Assembly (NCBI GenBank): GCA_963970005.1
Contig: CAXAMN010005335.1
Location: forward strand, 577,848-641,847
From: Durusdinium trenchii
Lineage: Eukaryota; Sar; Dinophyceae; Suessiales; Symbiodiniaceae
Direction of reading: 5' to 3'
DNA length: 64,000 nucleotides
Both the position numbers and the translations under genes were made by a program. Shown here one piece after another: positions 1-11,420 of this stretch. The notes beneath the pieces were generated by a model, which was given only the letters and a program-made list of their open reading frames with translations, was not told the origin of the DNA and did no database searches. Numbering within the stretch: the stretch's first letter is position 1; each line of letters begins with the position of its first letter.

Positions 1-2885
1 TTCTCCCCCCTCTCTCTCTTCCGCGTCGCGCTCCCGTCTCCTGGATCTCCTTCCGGAAGCCTTGCACCTCGAAGGTCACTCCACCCAAGGTACCGATGCC
101 CCCGGCGTTGCTCACCGCCTCGGGTCTCCGGGATGCTGCGATCAGGCGTCTGATGGAGGTGCGCAGACCGCTGCCATCTCCGTGTCCAATTGGAAATTGA
201 ATTGAGGGTCCAATCATGTGTTCTGGGCAGCATTATATGATGTGTATTGTACTATATATATACACAGGAGTTGTCGCTCCTCACTGCGGCCTTTGGTGAG
301 ATATCGACAGGTTTGACCAACCCGTTTCTCGCCATTGTCAACATGTCCAGCTCCACAAGGCCTTGCCTAAGCCAAGATCGAAACCAAACCGAACCATCGA
401 TCGGATCCATCGGACTAGAAGAGTTTCCATCTCATTCATCCCATCTCATTCATCAGTACCCAGCCATGTAAATAACTATTTAAGACACCCATGCATGGTC
501 TGGGAGACATCGCCCCAACACATCCAACGCCGTAGAGGAGAAAACTGTAGGGTTACCCATCCAGTATGGCGATGGTTTACATATCCAACAAGGAAAATGA
601 CGCAAATGGAATGATATGAATCAACACATCTACATTATCTCTCTCTCTCTATATATATACAATGTAAAAATACTGTATATATATATACATAGGCACCTGC
701 GCCCATAGAGGTTAAGGGGTCTCCATGAACTAACCCGACCCTTGTGGCTCCTGGTATATCACGGATGTAAACCGATGCCCAATCCATTCATCGCAGAACC
801 AGCGGCTGCCACGAGCTCATGCCCCGAGACGCTGCCCATTCCTGCGACGTCGGGGTGGCACGGTCTGAGTCCCATGACCGGGCTGCAGTTGCGATGTGTG
901 TTTGCAAAGGCGCAAGCCACGTGCATGTCCTTTGCCATTGTGCGTGTCCTTCGACTTCATTCCTCAACAATCCCCACCACGGTGGTAAGTCGGGACGCTG
1001 GAGGCCCATTCCTCCCTTGGTGTTTTGCCTGTTCAAAAGAACCCATGCCAAAACAATGCCAAGTGACTGGTGATAAACACCCCCCGTAAGCCGGCAGATG
1101 TGCCATCCAGGTACGGGGGCTCTGTGAATCAACAGTCAACGGGCTCGGTTGCTGTTGCTTCCGACGCAAAGCATGCGCCTGCTGCATGCTGGCATGACCC
1201 AGTTAGGACTCACCGGCCGACGCAACCCACGCACTCTTTTTAGGAAAGCTGTGGAAACCGTGGAGAAGTGCTTCGTTACGTTCTGCACCAATCCAGGCGA
1301 GTATGGACACTGTGACAGCCGCAGGAACAGCATTCCCAGCGTTGAACTCATGTCGCTGATGGGCTCAGAAGCTCATGTCCGGCGAGTATGGACAATCTGA
1401 GAAGTGGCCAATGTGGTTCCCTTCCAGGAGACATGCGCGGACGTTCAAGTATGCCCCATCTGAGGCTGAGTTCGGATATCCTTGGATATCCAACACATCG
1501 AATTCTCTGCATGCCACCAGCCGAGTATGGCTTTACTGCTGTTTGTTTCCTTCTACCATACGTATTTCTCGGTGCGCTTTCGAAACCGCTCAACACTCCC
1601 AACACTTGGAACCTGGAAACCACATCATAAACAAACACATCCACCAAACCGAGTGGGCCACAACAACTCAAGTCTCAAAACAACACAACTCACCACCAGG
1701 TCGCCCAGGAGGCACTTGATGTAGTGATGCTTGGCAAAGTCTCGGGCCGTGATGGGCTCGCAGTCCTGGAGAAGCGGAGCGAAGAAGAGCGAAGAGCGAA
1801 GAAGGAAGGAATTGGTGTCCAGAAAAACCTCCGGTTTCCCAACCAAAGAGAGAATTGGTGGTGTATGATTCCCAACCAAGGAACTTGTGCTTTTTAATAC
1901 ACAACCCATTGGTTGTGTCCAAAGAAGGAATTTGTATTAAAAGAAGGAGACCTCCCAACCAATGGGTTTTGGGTCTATTGCCCTTTGGGAGGTCAAACCG
2001 ACCCCGTTTGAATACACCCCCAATGGCTGTCATGGCCCCCCGGAGACGGACCAAGGGCTCTATGTGAAAAGACCCATGGCCAGTGTCCCAAACACGACTA
2101 GTGCGACTGGAGTATAGGCCATACCATGAACCCCGTTGAGATCCACCGCCCGTACCAGTATTGGTAAGTATCTGCGGTCGTCTCATCGGTCGTGTCTGGG
2201 TTTTGGTCATTTTGAAGAAGTCACATTTGTCCAAACCACCATGAAAGTCGTGGCCAAATTGACATCCTTTCTTTGGAGTAACCCAGTGACCAAGTCGCAC
2301 GAACATGCCGAAGAAAGGATGGTGCACCACTGAAATCTATAAACATCTCACAAAATCTCCAGCCCCCTCCTGCATGCTCTTGTAATTGGCCCTTGCTTTG
2401 ATCGACGGCAACGTCAATTCCATCGAAAGATTGGCCGCACAAAAGACCTTCGTGGCCAGGGCCTGATTGTCGTCCAACCAGTCGGCTAAGACCAACTCTT
2501 CCTCGAAGCAAAATGACTCCGTACCAGGTTGAATTAGGGGTGGCACTCCGTCATCACGAAAGATATCCGTTGCGGGCATCTTCAGCAAGAGTTTTTCAAC
2601 TTAAAGCTGTGGCAAGCATCCCCAACACTTGAATCGGACCAATTTTGATCAGGATATATATAATATACCCCTGGGGAGTTTGTATGTATATATATATGGC
2701 TGTATTCCAAAATGAACCGAAGTGTGGGGATGTTCCTTCAGGGCAAAGGCTATGACTATGATCCACAAGGTACGGATCGCCAGGCGGACGCTCTCATCTT
2801 GCAAACGTCCACCAAAACCTAGGCAGTACCGCGATATTAGATGATAGCAGTGTTCGTTCAGGTTCTTGGCGGACTTTCGACAGGT
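1..2885 (-). CDS. six-exon gene of unknown family, 3' end off the window
   Basis: Function is not recognised. Six exons can be joined in phase on the minus strand: 2885-2669, 2599-2352, 1765-1694, 1309-1214, 929-763 and 170-1 (continues past the edge). Introns begin GTATAT, GTGAGA, GTGAGT, GTGAGT and GTGATA, and acceptors include CTCCAG|G, CACAG|T and GGCAG|C. Phases run 1, 0, 0, 0, 2 without a stop. The joined protein is about 320 residues. It has a hydrophobic stretch in the first exon (LAIRTLWIIVIAFAL), an acidic second exon with FEEELVLADWLDD, and a glycine-rich stretch near the edge (NAGGIGTLGGVTFEV). The intron 1766-2351 holds an inverted-repeat element (family B). The 5' end is not found, and exons near 3.1-3.8 kb might belong to it. 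The phase chain is strong support for a real gene; the identity is open. Confidence 0.7.
1892..2020. mobile_element. B-family element in an intron of the leftmost gene
   Basis: The right end is AATACACCCCCAATGG. The left end has TTAATACACAACCCATTGG and a second TTGTATTAAAAG arm. The interior CCAATGGGTTTTGGGTCTAT and TTTGGGAGGTCAAACC aligns with 33136-33228. The region looks like one element with a duplicated or nested arm. It lies wholly inside the intron 1766-2351. Confidence 0.65.
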
Positions 2886-3105
2886 CTAGGCGAACGTTTG
2901 GCTTTCACCACGGCTTTTCTGGACTGTTGAGACCCGTCTGTTCAATCCAAGTTTGTGCTCTGTATGTCAAACAATCACGGGCACCTTTAAGTCGATGTGA
3001 CACATGAAACAGGCAAACAGCATTGACCACAGCATCCGTTGGCACTGCTCCACTCCACCTAATTGAAAAGTGAATCAGTAAAGAAGTGAAGAACTGGCCG
3101 GTCTG

Positions 3106-3387
3106 TCAACGCAGGACCAGGTGGACCAGGTAAGCCGGAAGCCACAAACTCCACCGAACTCGCCAGGTTGACACGCTTGTAGTGTCGCGCACAGTAACGC
3201 TTGCAGTGCTGCTTGCATGTTCACACTGCAACTTAGGAGTCATTGAATCTATGACAGAGCAGCCCCTGCTTGTGCATTCGATATCTGCAACATCCTCTGG
3301 AATTTCCAGTGATAGTGGTTGGTGGATTGTAAAGTCTGCACCTATCCTATCTCCCTCTGATCCGGATCTTTGCCACAGACCAAGCAT
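3106..3387 (-). other. possible continuation exon(s) of the discoidin-like gene, frame unresolved
   Basis: Two minus frames look coding here. One reads IHQPLSLEIPEDVADIEC and ends at 3106. The other reads HYKRVNLASSVEFVASGLPG and ends near 3060. Splice sites that would select one could not be fixed. It lies directly downstream of the signal-peptide exon at 3347-3826, so it probably holds the next exon of that gene or an upstream exon of the leftmost gene. Confidence 0.35.
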
Positions 3388-3826
3388 TGTAGCCTTGATG
3401 TAATCGAAGCCGCATCACGGAAGTGATGGACCGCATGTCAAGTACTAGAGCCTGACCGTCTATACTGGAATCTTTAAAACAATCGCAACCCACTTCGACA
3501 TCATAATCTCCAGCCCCAAATGTGCTGGTGTCATTATCTACCGCTCCCTCAACTGGTCCTCCTTGAGTGCCAGTTTGGCCAGTGCTGGTGAACTGGCATT
3601 TGGGAAGATTTGGGCACCATCGGCCGCGTAAAGCTCCACTTCGTGCACATCCGCAAAACCATCGCCCGCCGCGGCGGCCTCCGTCGGCGAGCTTCAAGTA
3701 TCTGAACCCTGAAAATGGGTTACACACGCCTTCGCCTGAAGTCAGTGGCCCATCACCACAGGCCAGCTGTAGCAGGAACGCAGTCATCACGTGCCAAAAG
3801 CCATCTGTAGCCATCGTCATCGGCAC
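3347..3826 (-). CDS. secreted discoidin (F5/8 type C)-like protein, 5' exon
   Basis: An open frame of 159 codons begins with a probable signal peptide (ATDGFWHVMTAFLLQLACG). The mature part shows the rough order of a galactose-binding/discoidin fold: FRYLKLADGG near residue 42, then DNDTSTFG near 97, ALVLDMRSITSVMRLRL near 126, and GYNAWSVAKIRIRG near the end. In that family the middle block pairs a DG/DN turn with a strand of the LDLG type and a strand ending in a tryptophan. Several Cys pairs fit an extracellular protein. The frame stops at 3347, but GTGCAGAC follows at once, so the exon may really end in a donor there. Role as an extracellular carbohydrate- or lipid-binding protein is inferred from the fold resemblance only. 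Confidence 0.5.
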   Translation of the reverse strand: MPMTMATDGFWHVMTAFLLQLACGDGPLTSGEGVCNPFSGFRYLKLADGGRRGGRWFCGCARSGALRGRWCPNLPKCQFTSTGQTGTQGGPVEGAVDNDTSTFGAGDYDVEVGCDCFKDSSIDGQALVLDMRSITSVMRLRLHQGYNAWSVAKIRIRGR

Positions 3827-4291
3827 ACAGTCACGCGATGGGTATGGAAAAGGGCCAACATCGAAGCTGCATGAGAGATTTGGCAGTTAAGCTCTGTTGA
3901 AGCATGTTGACCGATATCTTGACTCCATTTTTGACAACGTAGAGATGCTACCAAACAGCAAACGCAAGACAGGGGGAGGCAACAACTTTCAACGGTTTGA
4001 ACCGATGCTCATCCACACATGAAAACACAACTGGCTTGCGTCTGCTCATCCTTGTGGGTGGTTTTCCATCACCGTGAAGCACCTATGAGATCCAACGAAG
4101 TATGTTCAGCGCTGGGTGTGCTGACTCTTACTTCGCCATCACAGGACTCAGTCCAACTCACACCTCTTGACCATACCCAGCTGCACCGACCGGCACCATG
4201 GGATCTGGGGGCGAATCCCCCCAGGCCGGAAGCACCGGAACGACTGCACCGAGGTTCACCGGAACGACGACTGGAACAGAACACACCAAGT

Positions 4292-6836
4292 TCATGGCCA
4301 GGTTTCATCTTGAAAGTGGTATTTTTCTTGGATCTCCAGGCACTTCTGCTTCGAGAGCTCGATCCAATGACTGCTGTTCTTCATCATAGAGGGCTCCAAG
4401 CCCTGGTTCTGCAAGTATCCCAAGGAGTAGCCATAGAGATCATCAAAGGAGTAGTGGCTTGAGTCCATGTAAGTGGTCACCACCTGATTTCTACCCTTCT
4501 ACATGGTGAACACGCCTCGTTTTCAACGGTGAAAAGACACCCCCTTTGTTCGACAAGAGAAAAACACCTTGAACAGCTGACATTTTCACCAAGCCCCCAT
4601 TCGTCTGACCTGTGGAAGAGTAAACATAGAAGAGTCTACCGCAGTCTACCCATCAATATCCATTGGATTAACAGGATCTCCCCCCATTTGGTCAGTGAAA
4701 TCGTTCTATTTTCATCCAAGCACCCCAAGACGCACCGGGATCTGTCCTTTTTGGGGAAAACCTACATCTTGCATCCTTCGACTCTTGCCTGAGGTTCTTT
4801 GCTAAGGGCTTAAGCTTCGGTGGCTTAGTCAAAAATCCCTTCTAAACCAAAAGGACTAAGAAATCTAAGAGTACGCCCTCAAGTTGGTTGGCTTCCTCAT
4901 CACCCCGCGGCCTGGCCCTCGAAGTGATACTTCAGCAGCCGGCCCTGGTTGTGCCCATGGTAGTCCGGGCCTCTCAGACCATTGATGCCCTGTATGGCGT
5001 AGTCCACAAAGTCCGGATCTTCGTCTTTCAAAGGGCTCACCCAAAAGCCAGTGAAGTTGAAGTAGCAGTAACCATCCTGAGGGTGACAAGTGTCACGCGG
5101 TCCTGAAAAACGGCTAGCCTGCTCGTAGTCTATGTTATTAGTATATATATTCCTGCATTGGGGACTAGCCAAGTTCTGCCTCAGTGACCACTGTGCCACT
5201 GCAAAGTAGTTATTGTATACACGGCATCCGCCACTCTGGGGCCGTCTCGGGGCCGTCTCCAAGGTCGTCCTTGTTCGTCTCCAAGGTCTTTGAGACATTA
5301 CGGGCGCACCAAAAAAGACATCGACATGTTCCACTTGTTTGGACTTCAACTTTTGATGACTTTTGGTGGCTCCAACCTTCACCACTGAGAAGGACTTGCT
5401 GGGAACAACGGTCTTAAGCTGGGAACAATGCCTCCGGGGTGAAACACGCACCCGATCCGCCCAACTCTCCTCTCCCGGGTGCTCCGCCATGACCTGGGGC
5501 ACTGGTCGATAGCAATCCTCGCCGTGCGAATGCACCGGGCAGTTGTTACCTCAAGCCGATCGCAGGAATTGGACCCGTGTCATGGATTGTTGGGTTCACA
5601 CCGATGTGGAGCCGAAACACAGCAAGAAGAATCATAGCAGAAACTGCCCCGGAAGGTATTGGACATCGAATAGGTATTGGACATGGGATGAAACGAGGGG
5701 GATTGGACATGGGCCGCTCCCTGAGCTGACCGGTGGTGCTGGGAGGTGCCTGGTGGTGCAGGGCACCTCCCAGCACCCAGGCTCAACAATAAATGCATGT
5801 CGTTTGACAATCCAATGGTGTCATAGTCGGACACACGCAATAGCTGGATTTACTATATATATCTCTATATGTTTTTGACATCTTGTTTTTCGAAGGGATA
5901 ATTATTCTTAGGGAGTATGATTCGTGTGAGTGGGTCCAAGCCTCGCAGGATCCAATATATTGTCTTGCTTCACTCACTCATTCTCCAACACCACCTCCTG
6001 CGGCGACACTCGCAGGGGGTGATTCCTTGCAGGGTCCCCTGATCTTCGATCCGACCGAGGGCGGGGTCGGCCGTTGAGGCACTGCAAAAGAAGTTGGCGC
6101 TTGGATCACATTCGTCGCCCAGCAGGTGACCACCTCAGCGGGGTCGCCATGGCGGCTGAATGTTGAGGGTCATGGCACCTGGAGTCCCAACACTGGACTG
6201 GTCGGTTGACCGAAACCAGGTAAGTCTATTCTGTTACATGTTCGGTGGTCAACCAAGGTCCGGTTTTGACCTGCCATATGGCTGTCACTCTGTGAGTTCT
6301 TATCACTTGACGCGGAACAGGAACTCTCTTCTGATCTCTTCTGTGGGTTGCTGTTGGGGGACTGAGGCCTAGCTTCACAAACAAGCGAACAAAGATTACA
6401 ATACAAATGCCAAGAACTGATCTTGAGAACAAGGCATAAATTCACGCTATGCAAGAATAGTGAGTGACTGAGAACATGTGGTGGCTATAGGATGCAATAC
6501 CACTATAATTCAGCAGGAAATGACTCCAAAGTCTGTCAACAAATCTCGTGATCTCTTCTAACCAGTCCTCGAGCACTTTTGCTCTGCCAACCTCCCTAGC
6601 CTGCCACCCGCTTCGCGCAGCAAGCCACAATTCCGTAGATGCCGTCCCGCAGTCAGTCTCTGCGCATCCTTTCCATGAAGCGATTCGCTCAGGTGCTCAG
6701 TCTCTGCCACAGCGGTACCCAGCTGCAGCATTCTCATCTCGGTTCCCAGCTCGACGCAGTCGTCCTCGGCCATCGTCCCCGGCCACGCCCAAGCCGTGAA
6801 GGTGAAGCACAGGGTCCATCCGCACCACCGGGCCAT
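4292..6836 (-). CDS. secreted Cys-containing protein of unknown family, multi-exon
   Basis: The probable start is at 6836: MARWCGWTLCFTFTAWAW followed by AEDDCVELGTEMRMLQL, a typical signal peptide and mature N-terminus. A polar segment with SEESSCSASSDKNSQSD lies at about 6180-6400. A strongly coding exon at about 4913-5197 includes ASRFSGPRDTCHPQDGYCYF and ends at a GTGATG donor (GCGGG|GTGATG). The last exon, 4483-4292, follows an ATCAG|GTGG acceptor and carries SFDDLYGYSLGYLQNQG before a TGA. The stretch 5200-5535 is also open in the same frame as the 4913 exon and may contain a further exon around CYRPVPQVMAEHPGEES. Exon joins in the middle are not all resolved, so the span is a locus rather than a finished model. 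Secretion is inferred from the signal peptide. Confidence 0.5.
6167..6190 (+). repeat. solo copy of family F inverted-repeat end
   Basis: GGGTCATGGCACCTGGAG at 6167-6184 matches one arm of the element at 60620-60723. No partner arm is visible nearby; a different short palindrome (CTGGTCGGTTGACCGAAACCAG-like) follows at once. It overlaps the locus of the secreted protein gene, probably in an intron. Confidence 0.4.
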
Positions 6837-7004
6837 GAGTGTTCGGCCCGAGTGAGATCGCCGCACCGGGGTCGTTTGCGCTCAAGCGTGGGTGGTACCG
6901 CTTGAGCTGAAAAGGACGGCAAGCCACGGCCGATGCACAAATAGCCTGACGGATCTGTTGATGGAACACCGACAGCCTGTGGCCAGAGACTTGCAATTGG
7001 ATAG

Positions 7005-7821
7005 CTAGTGCAGGATGTCGAATGCTTCAAGACCCAGCAGGATGTCTTTCTGTCTAGGTTCGAACACCTCAGACTCTGCACATGATTGGCCACATGGGCA
7101 CAATATGGCACAATAAGTGCCACATGTCACACGACACTTATATAACTTGAACTTGAAGACTGGAAGACTGCACCTTTTCATCACAAAAAAAGAAACGACG
7201 CAGAAGAAGTCTTGAGCATTAGGAAGAAAAACCGTCAATTACGGGTCAACAGTGATCCCCCCGCCCTGAGCGGCATATGCTGGCCAGCTATGATGCTTGA
7301 CCCAATACAAATCAGACTCCGCCCGTCTATTCCTACAGCCCAGGAATGCCCAGGATCTGTATGCGACCACACCATTGCTTTAACAAAAAAAACACCCTCG
7401 CTAGGCATCTCTCACCGTCAGCTTGTCCACCACTCGTTTATCCTGGAGTTACCAAACATATATCCCATTCAACATTGAACATCATAGACATATAGATCAA
7501 TCGAAAGCCTCTTTTCATCTCTTTTCCATCGAGATCTCACCTCATCTCACATCTTCCCAACATCTCTCCTGCCAGCATGATGGGATATTGAATCCCCAAG
7601 AGCTCGGTCAAGGGCGTCTTCAAGGTCGCCATGGCGCTCAACTCGATGCGCGTTGTTTTCAACGTGCGCGGTGTCAAACAACGCTTCGTTCACCGTCCAA
7701 CATGGTTCCGTGTGCTTCCCCCGCGCCGCGATCGCTGTCTTCGAATCTCGGCGATGGCCGTTCGGTCGATTCCGTTTCCCGTTTTGGTCGGCTCATTTCC
7801 TTTGGGTCCAGAACAACATAG
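7005..7821 (-). CDS. small acidic protein, last two exons
   Basis: Exon 7821-7694 follows the acceptor GGCTCAG|C, encodes YVVLDPKEMSRPKRETEST and then an acidic stretch ending GTMLD, and ends at the donor GACG|GTGAAC. The final exon 7075-7005 follows GTGCAG|A and encodes SEVFEPRQKDILLGLEAF then DILH and a stop. Phases 1 and 2 match across the 618-base intron. No domain is recognised. A further frame at about 7900-8060 (PKKTYIPNEKSLPLC) may be an upstream exon. The gene sits between the secreted protein gene and the membrane protein gene, all on the minus strand. Confidence 0.55.
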
Positions 7822-8507
7822 CTGAGCCAAAGGGTGAAAGCCCGACCGGCAAAATGACGCGCGCAGAAAAACACACAAGGCTGAGAGGAAGAGCTTTTTG
7901 TGAGAAGTGCACAACGGGAGGGACTTCTCATTGGGAATATATGTCTTTTTGGGGGTCAGTCTCGACTCATGCGGTCGCTGCCCAAAGCAGATCGGATGAG
8001 CCGACGGAATCACTCCCTCTCTGCGGTCGGGTCGTCGCTGAGAAGCCGACCAAATGATGCTCTGGATCACCTGACTGGTCGCATGACGCGTAGCTGGAAA
8101 GCGACGCAACCAATGACTGCAACGCAGTGTCATGCTTCTAGGAGCGCTGAAGGAGTGAGTTTAAGCCGAAACAGGGCCGAGACATATACGATCAGCGAAT
8201 TACCATCTGCTTTTCATTGTCACGAAACACTCCTTCCAGAAGCAATAGAAAAAGCAAAGGACATGATGTTCGAATGTCAAGGTCGCTCGAAGACTTGCAG
8301 TCAAAAGACCAGCATGTTACATGGTGCCATTCAATCCAAACTGCTTGTATACCTTGGAGGACTTATTCAGTCATGTGTTTCACGATGTCACCACATTTGC
8401 GGTGAACCAGTGAAACAGGGTGCAGCAATGTGAGATCGTTTCCTGCAGACAGAATTCTTGGAATTCCATCTCCATCAAAATGGGCCAGAAGCGCGCACAC
8501 TTCTGTG

Positions 8508-8540
8508 CGCACACACACAGACAGACACACACGCACACCG
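8508..8540. repeat. CA-rich microsatellite
   Basis: A run of CA/CACACG units just downstream of the membrane protein stop codon. It lies in its presumed 3' region. Confidence 0.7.
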
Positions 8541-8556
8541 ATTCCGCATGCAGGTC

Positions 8557-10011
8557 TCAAATCAACGTGATATTGAATGGGAGCAAATCTTTGATCTTTT
8601 CGTTGGCCACCTTTAAAGGATCACTTTCGCTCAAATGGCCAAAGGTCTCTTTCCGTGAGACTTCTTGCAGCACATTCCACAGCTTCGCAAGGACCGGGGC
8701 CAGTAGAGGTGTCATGATGGCAATTACCAATTGCCAGCTCAATGTTCGGCCAAGAAATGTGTGTGGTGGACCTTCCGCTTCGATGGATGCTTTTGCATCT
8801 CGCAAACGAGGAATGTTCTGGTATCCTTTTTGACGCCATTCTTGAGCAATCAGAAAATCAACTCGGCGGAGCAAGCTGACGTAGATGTCGTTTACTTTGA
8901 TGCACAACCACGACAAATACACAAAACATCCACCAAAAATTAACATTGTCAGCACATCATCAGCAGCAAAAACCATCTGGATATACTGGGTGTCTGTTGG
9001 ATAATAAAATAAGCCCACCATCAAACGTATGCCAGTGGCCAACATGACCAGTCCACAAGACGTGAGCAAAGCATCCAACCCGAATTGCTCATCAAGGAAG
9101 TCTGTTCGAATGAAGTGCCACTCTTCCCACCATGTCTTTTCAAAGCCTTGGAAATGCGGCATTTCTCCAGACAATTCTGATGAAGGCAAAGGAGCCCAGC
9201 TTGCTGAAGTGGCAAATGTCTCTGTGATTGCAAGAGGTTTCTCTGACAAAGTCTGGTCGGGCAAGGTTCGCTCTACAAACCGTTCGAGTATCTCCAGGTT
9301 GCCAATCACCATGAAAATTTGCTCAATAAAGAATCTGGAAATCCGATGCAGGGACACAGAGGCAACAACAAATGAAACTGCTATCGCAACCAACAAAAAA
9401 GAACTTGTCGTTCCCAGGAAAAAGTTAGACAAGCCAACCGTCAACGCCTTGCATAAAGCTACTCCCGCTGCTAGTGTGATCGACAGCAAACAAAGAGAAA
9501 GACCATCATATGATTTAGGTTCTTCTTTGCTGATATCACGACTTGTGGACCGAGCTTGTGTTTCCTTCTGAACTTGTACATGATGCTGTGCCTCCCTAAG
9601 GTAAAGACTCAATGGAAATACCATGGCACTGATTTGGTAAGAGGTCGGTGAGATGAAGTCGATCCAGTTGAGGATTCTTGTGTGTTGAATGCTCGAGCTG
9701 TTCAAAGTAGCATATAGGTTGAGCGGAGCCATGACAGCCTGCAGCAAAACATTGAATGCAACCCAATACAAGAGGCACCGCAGGTCTTGGGCATTCTTGT
9801 AATATACTGGACCACATGCTAGAAAGTATCCAGCGGAAAAGGATCCAATCACAGGAGAGTCCATTGTCACGATTGCCAAGAGCTCGACTGCAAGTAATCG
9901 AGTCATACTCCTCAGACTGAGTTTCGTGGGGCGACTAAACCTTTGAGTCAACGCCCCACAAATCAACGCAACGGCGTGGAAAGTGATCAACACCACCAAG
10001 GCCGGATCCAT
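8557..10011 (-). CDS. intronless polytopic membrane protein, unknown family
   Basis: This is the longest intact frame in the window. It is open from 10122; the Met at 10011 (MDPALVVLITFHAVALICG) is preferred because it sits right at the first membrane span, giving 484 residues. About nine to ten hydrophobic spans can be seen, including LAVELLAIVTM, VIGSFSAGYFLACGPVYY, LLYWVAFNVLLQAVMAPL, LCLLSITLAAGVAL, FLLVAIAVSFVVASVSL, LIFGGCFVYLSWLCIKV and LVIAIMTPLLAPVL. A charged loop of about 100 residues lies between the two halves. No transporter or channel signature is recognised. The lack of introns contrasts with every other gene here and may mean re-insertion of a processed mRNA. It probably acts in a membrane; substrate is unknown. 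Confidence 0.85.
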   Translation of the reverse strand: MDPALVVLITFHAVALICGALTQRFSRPTKLSLRSMTRLLAVELLAIVTMDSPVIGSFSAGYFLACGPVYYKNAQDLRCLLYWVAFNVLLQAVMAPLNLYATLNSSSIQHTRILNWIDFISPTSYQISAMVFPLSLYLREAQHHVQVQKETQARSTSRDISKEEPKSYDGLSLCLLSITLAAGVALCKALTVGLSNFFLGTTSSFLLVAIAVSFVVASVSLHRISRFFIEQIFMVIGNLEILERFVERTLPDQTLSEKPLAITETFATSASWAPLPSSELSGEMPHFQGFEKTWWEEWHFIRTDFLDEQFGLDALLTSCGLVMLATGIRLMVGLFYYPTDTQYIQMVFAADDVLTMLIFGGCFVYLSWLCIKVNDIYVSLLRRVDFLIAQEWRQKGYQNIPRLRDAKASIEAEGPPHTFLGRTLSWQLVIAIMTPLLAPVLAKLWNVLQEVSRKETFGHLSESDPLKVANEKIKDLLPFNITLI

Positions 10012-10464
10012 CTTTGCTGGCCAGGCCAAGGCAGCTATACAACGAAGTGAATTGTCTTGGATGAAAAAGGTTGCTCCTGCGCTGCTTAGCTTGCAGTTGG
10101 AGTTTCCACTTAGAATGTTCAAGTCGGGGTTTCAAGTGGCACTGCACGCTCTAAGACTCGCTAATTGTTCACCAACCGGCCCAGTTCAGAATGAGTGATT
10201 CGTCCTGCTTCTATTCTGCTCAATCTCTGTTCTGCTGAGCCCAAGTTCGGCTGCAGCATGACTCATGACGGTTCTTGCTTCTGCTCGGCATCCCTCTGCT
10301 CATCACTAAACCCACTGGGGCCATGACGTCGCTGGGCGTTGCGCAGCGGAGTCTTTGGTGCATCCGCCTGCGTGCCAGGGCTGCTGAGGGCTCGACGGAA
10401 AAGTAGACGGAATGATCCAAAGTCCCAGAAGGTATTCGGCTGAATATCCGGAGGACGCATGTGA

Positions 10465-10690
10465 TTGTGTTCAGTTCTTTATGCATCTGTCTTTTCTTCT
10501 TCCCCTTCTTTCTCTCTTCCTTCCTTTCCTTGCTGCTTGTCTTTTGGTTTACCTGCCCTTTTCTCGTTGCTTTATCTGTCCTTTTCGCAGTCCTTTTCTC
10601 TTGTCATTTTTGCTTTGCTTCATCACCTGTCCTTTTCTCCTGTGTGTTTCTTTTCTTTTTCCTTTTTTCAGTCCTTTTTCTTCACTAGAT
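10465..10690 (+). repeat. pyrimidine-rich tract
   Basis: About 225 bases that are overwhelmingly C and T on the plus strand, built from loosely repeated CTTTTC and CCTTTC units. It keeps three plus frames open (Phe/Ser/Leu-rich), which is a composition effect and not evidence of a gene. Similar tracts lie at 44710-44890 (purine-rich) and 51240-51460. Confidence 0.7.
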
Positions 10691-11334
10691 GTCACTAGTA
10701 TAGAACAGGTGTAGGTAGCGAACACCTTTCGATGGGGCAGGGACGAAAAGGGGACAGCGATTCGTTGGGAGGTCTCAAAGGAAATGGTTGCTGACTGTAG
10801 TTCCAACAAGAACTGAGGCCGGGAACATGATGCGCAACCTGATAGGTAAGACCATGAGGTCACGGACTCATGATCGTGTTCAAAGGTCTCCCCCGCAAAT
10901 AAATTAGCAACAAAACACAACGTTTTCCGGCCAAGTTGGGCGTTTTGGCCAGTTCTTGGTGTTTTAAGTTACCAAGTTTTGGAGTGATCTTCCCTGGACT
11001 TAGCATCCTTCGACTTCTCTCCCCAGATCCATTTTGATTGATATCACCTCATGCCTGTGGGCTGCTTCTGATGACGCCGGCAAATGCAACATCTCCTGGC
11101 TGTGACCAAGCAGCTGGTATGGAGGAAAGAGATGTGCGCTGCACACTCGGTCCTAGGTCAAAACTCAGCCTGTACTAGGACCACAAGGGGCGGTTAACGG
11201 TTAACGGAGACCCAATCATCTCTAAGGGGCTATTTGTAGACACCCCGAAGCGCTCCAAAAGATTTGAACGACGCGGCTCACTGAATCCCAGGGTTTGATC
11301 CCAATGTGTGTTCCAGTGTTCCATACTTTTGCAT

Positions 11335-11420
11335 AATGTAGACTCTTGATTAATACTCCCCACACATGTGAATTGAAAATCCTCTTCAAAGGGGCGGTTT
11401 ATTAATCAAGAGTCTACATT
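11335..11420. mobile_element. D-family inverted-repeat mini-element with target-site duplication
   Basis: The 86-base unit begins AATGTAGACTCTTGATTAAT and ends with its reverse complement, ATTAATCAAGAGTCTACATT. It is flanked on both sides by the identical 10-base sequence ACTTTTGCAT (11325-11334 and 11421-11430), a clean target-site duplication. Inside are CCCC and GGGG tracts next to each arm. No coding capacity. A second copy lies at 53152-53217. Confidence 0.85.

Noticed and set aside
1668..2330. Minus frame of 220 codons
   Set aside because: It reads through the B-family element and across an exon in the wrong frame; the phase-matched exons exclude it.
10412..10714. Phe/Leu/Ser-rich plus frames that look like a membrane protein
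   Set aside because: Three plus frames are all open because the strand is nearly all pyrimidine; this is composition, not coding.
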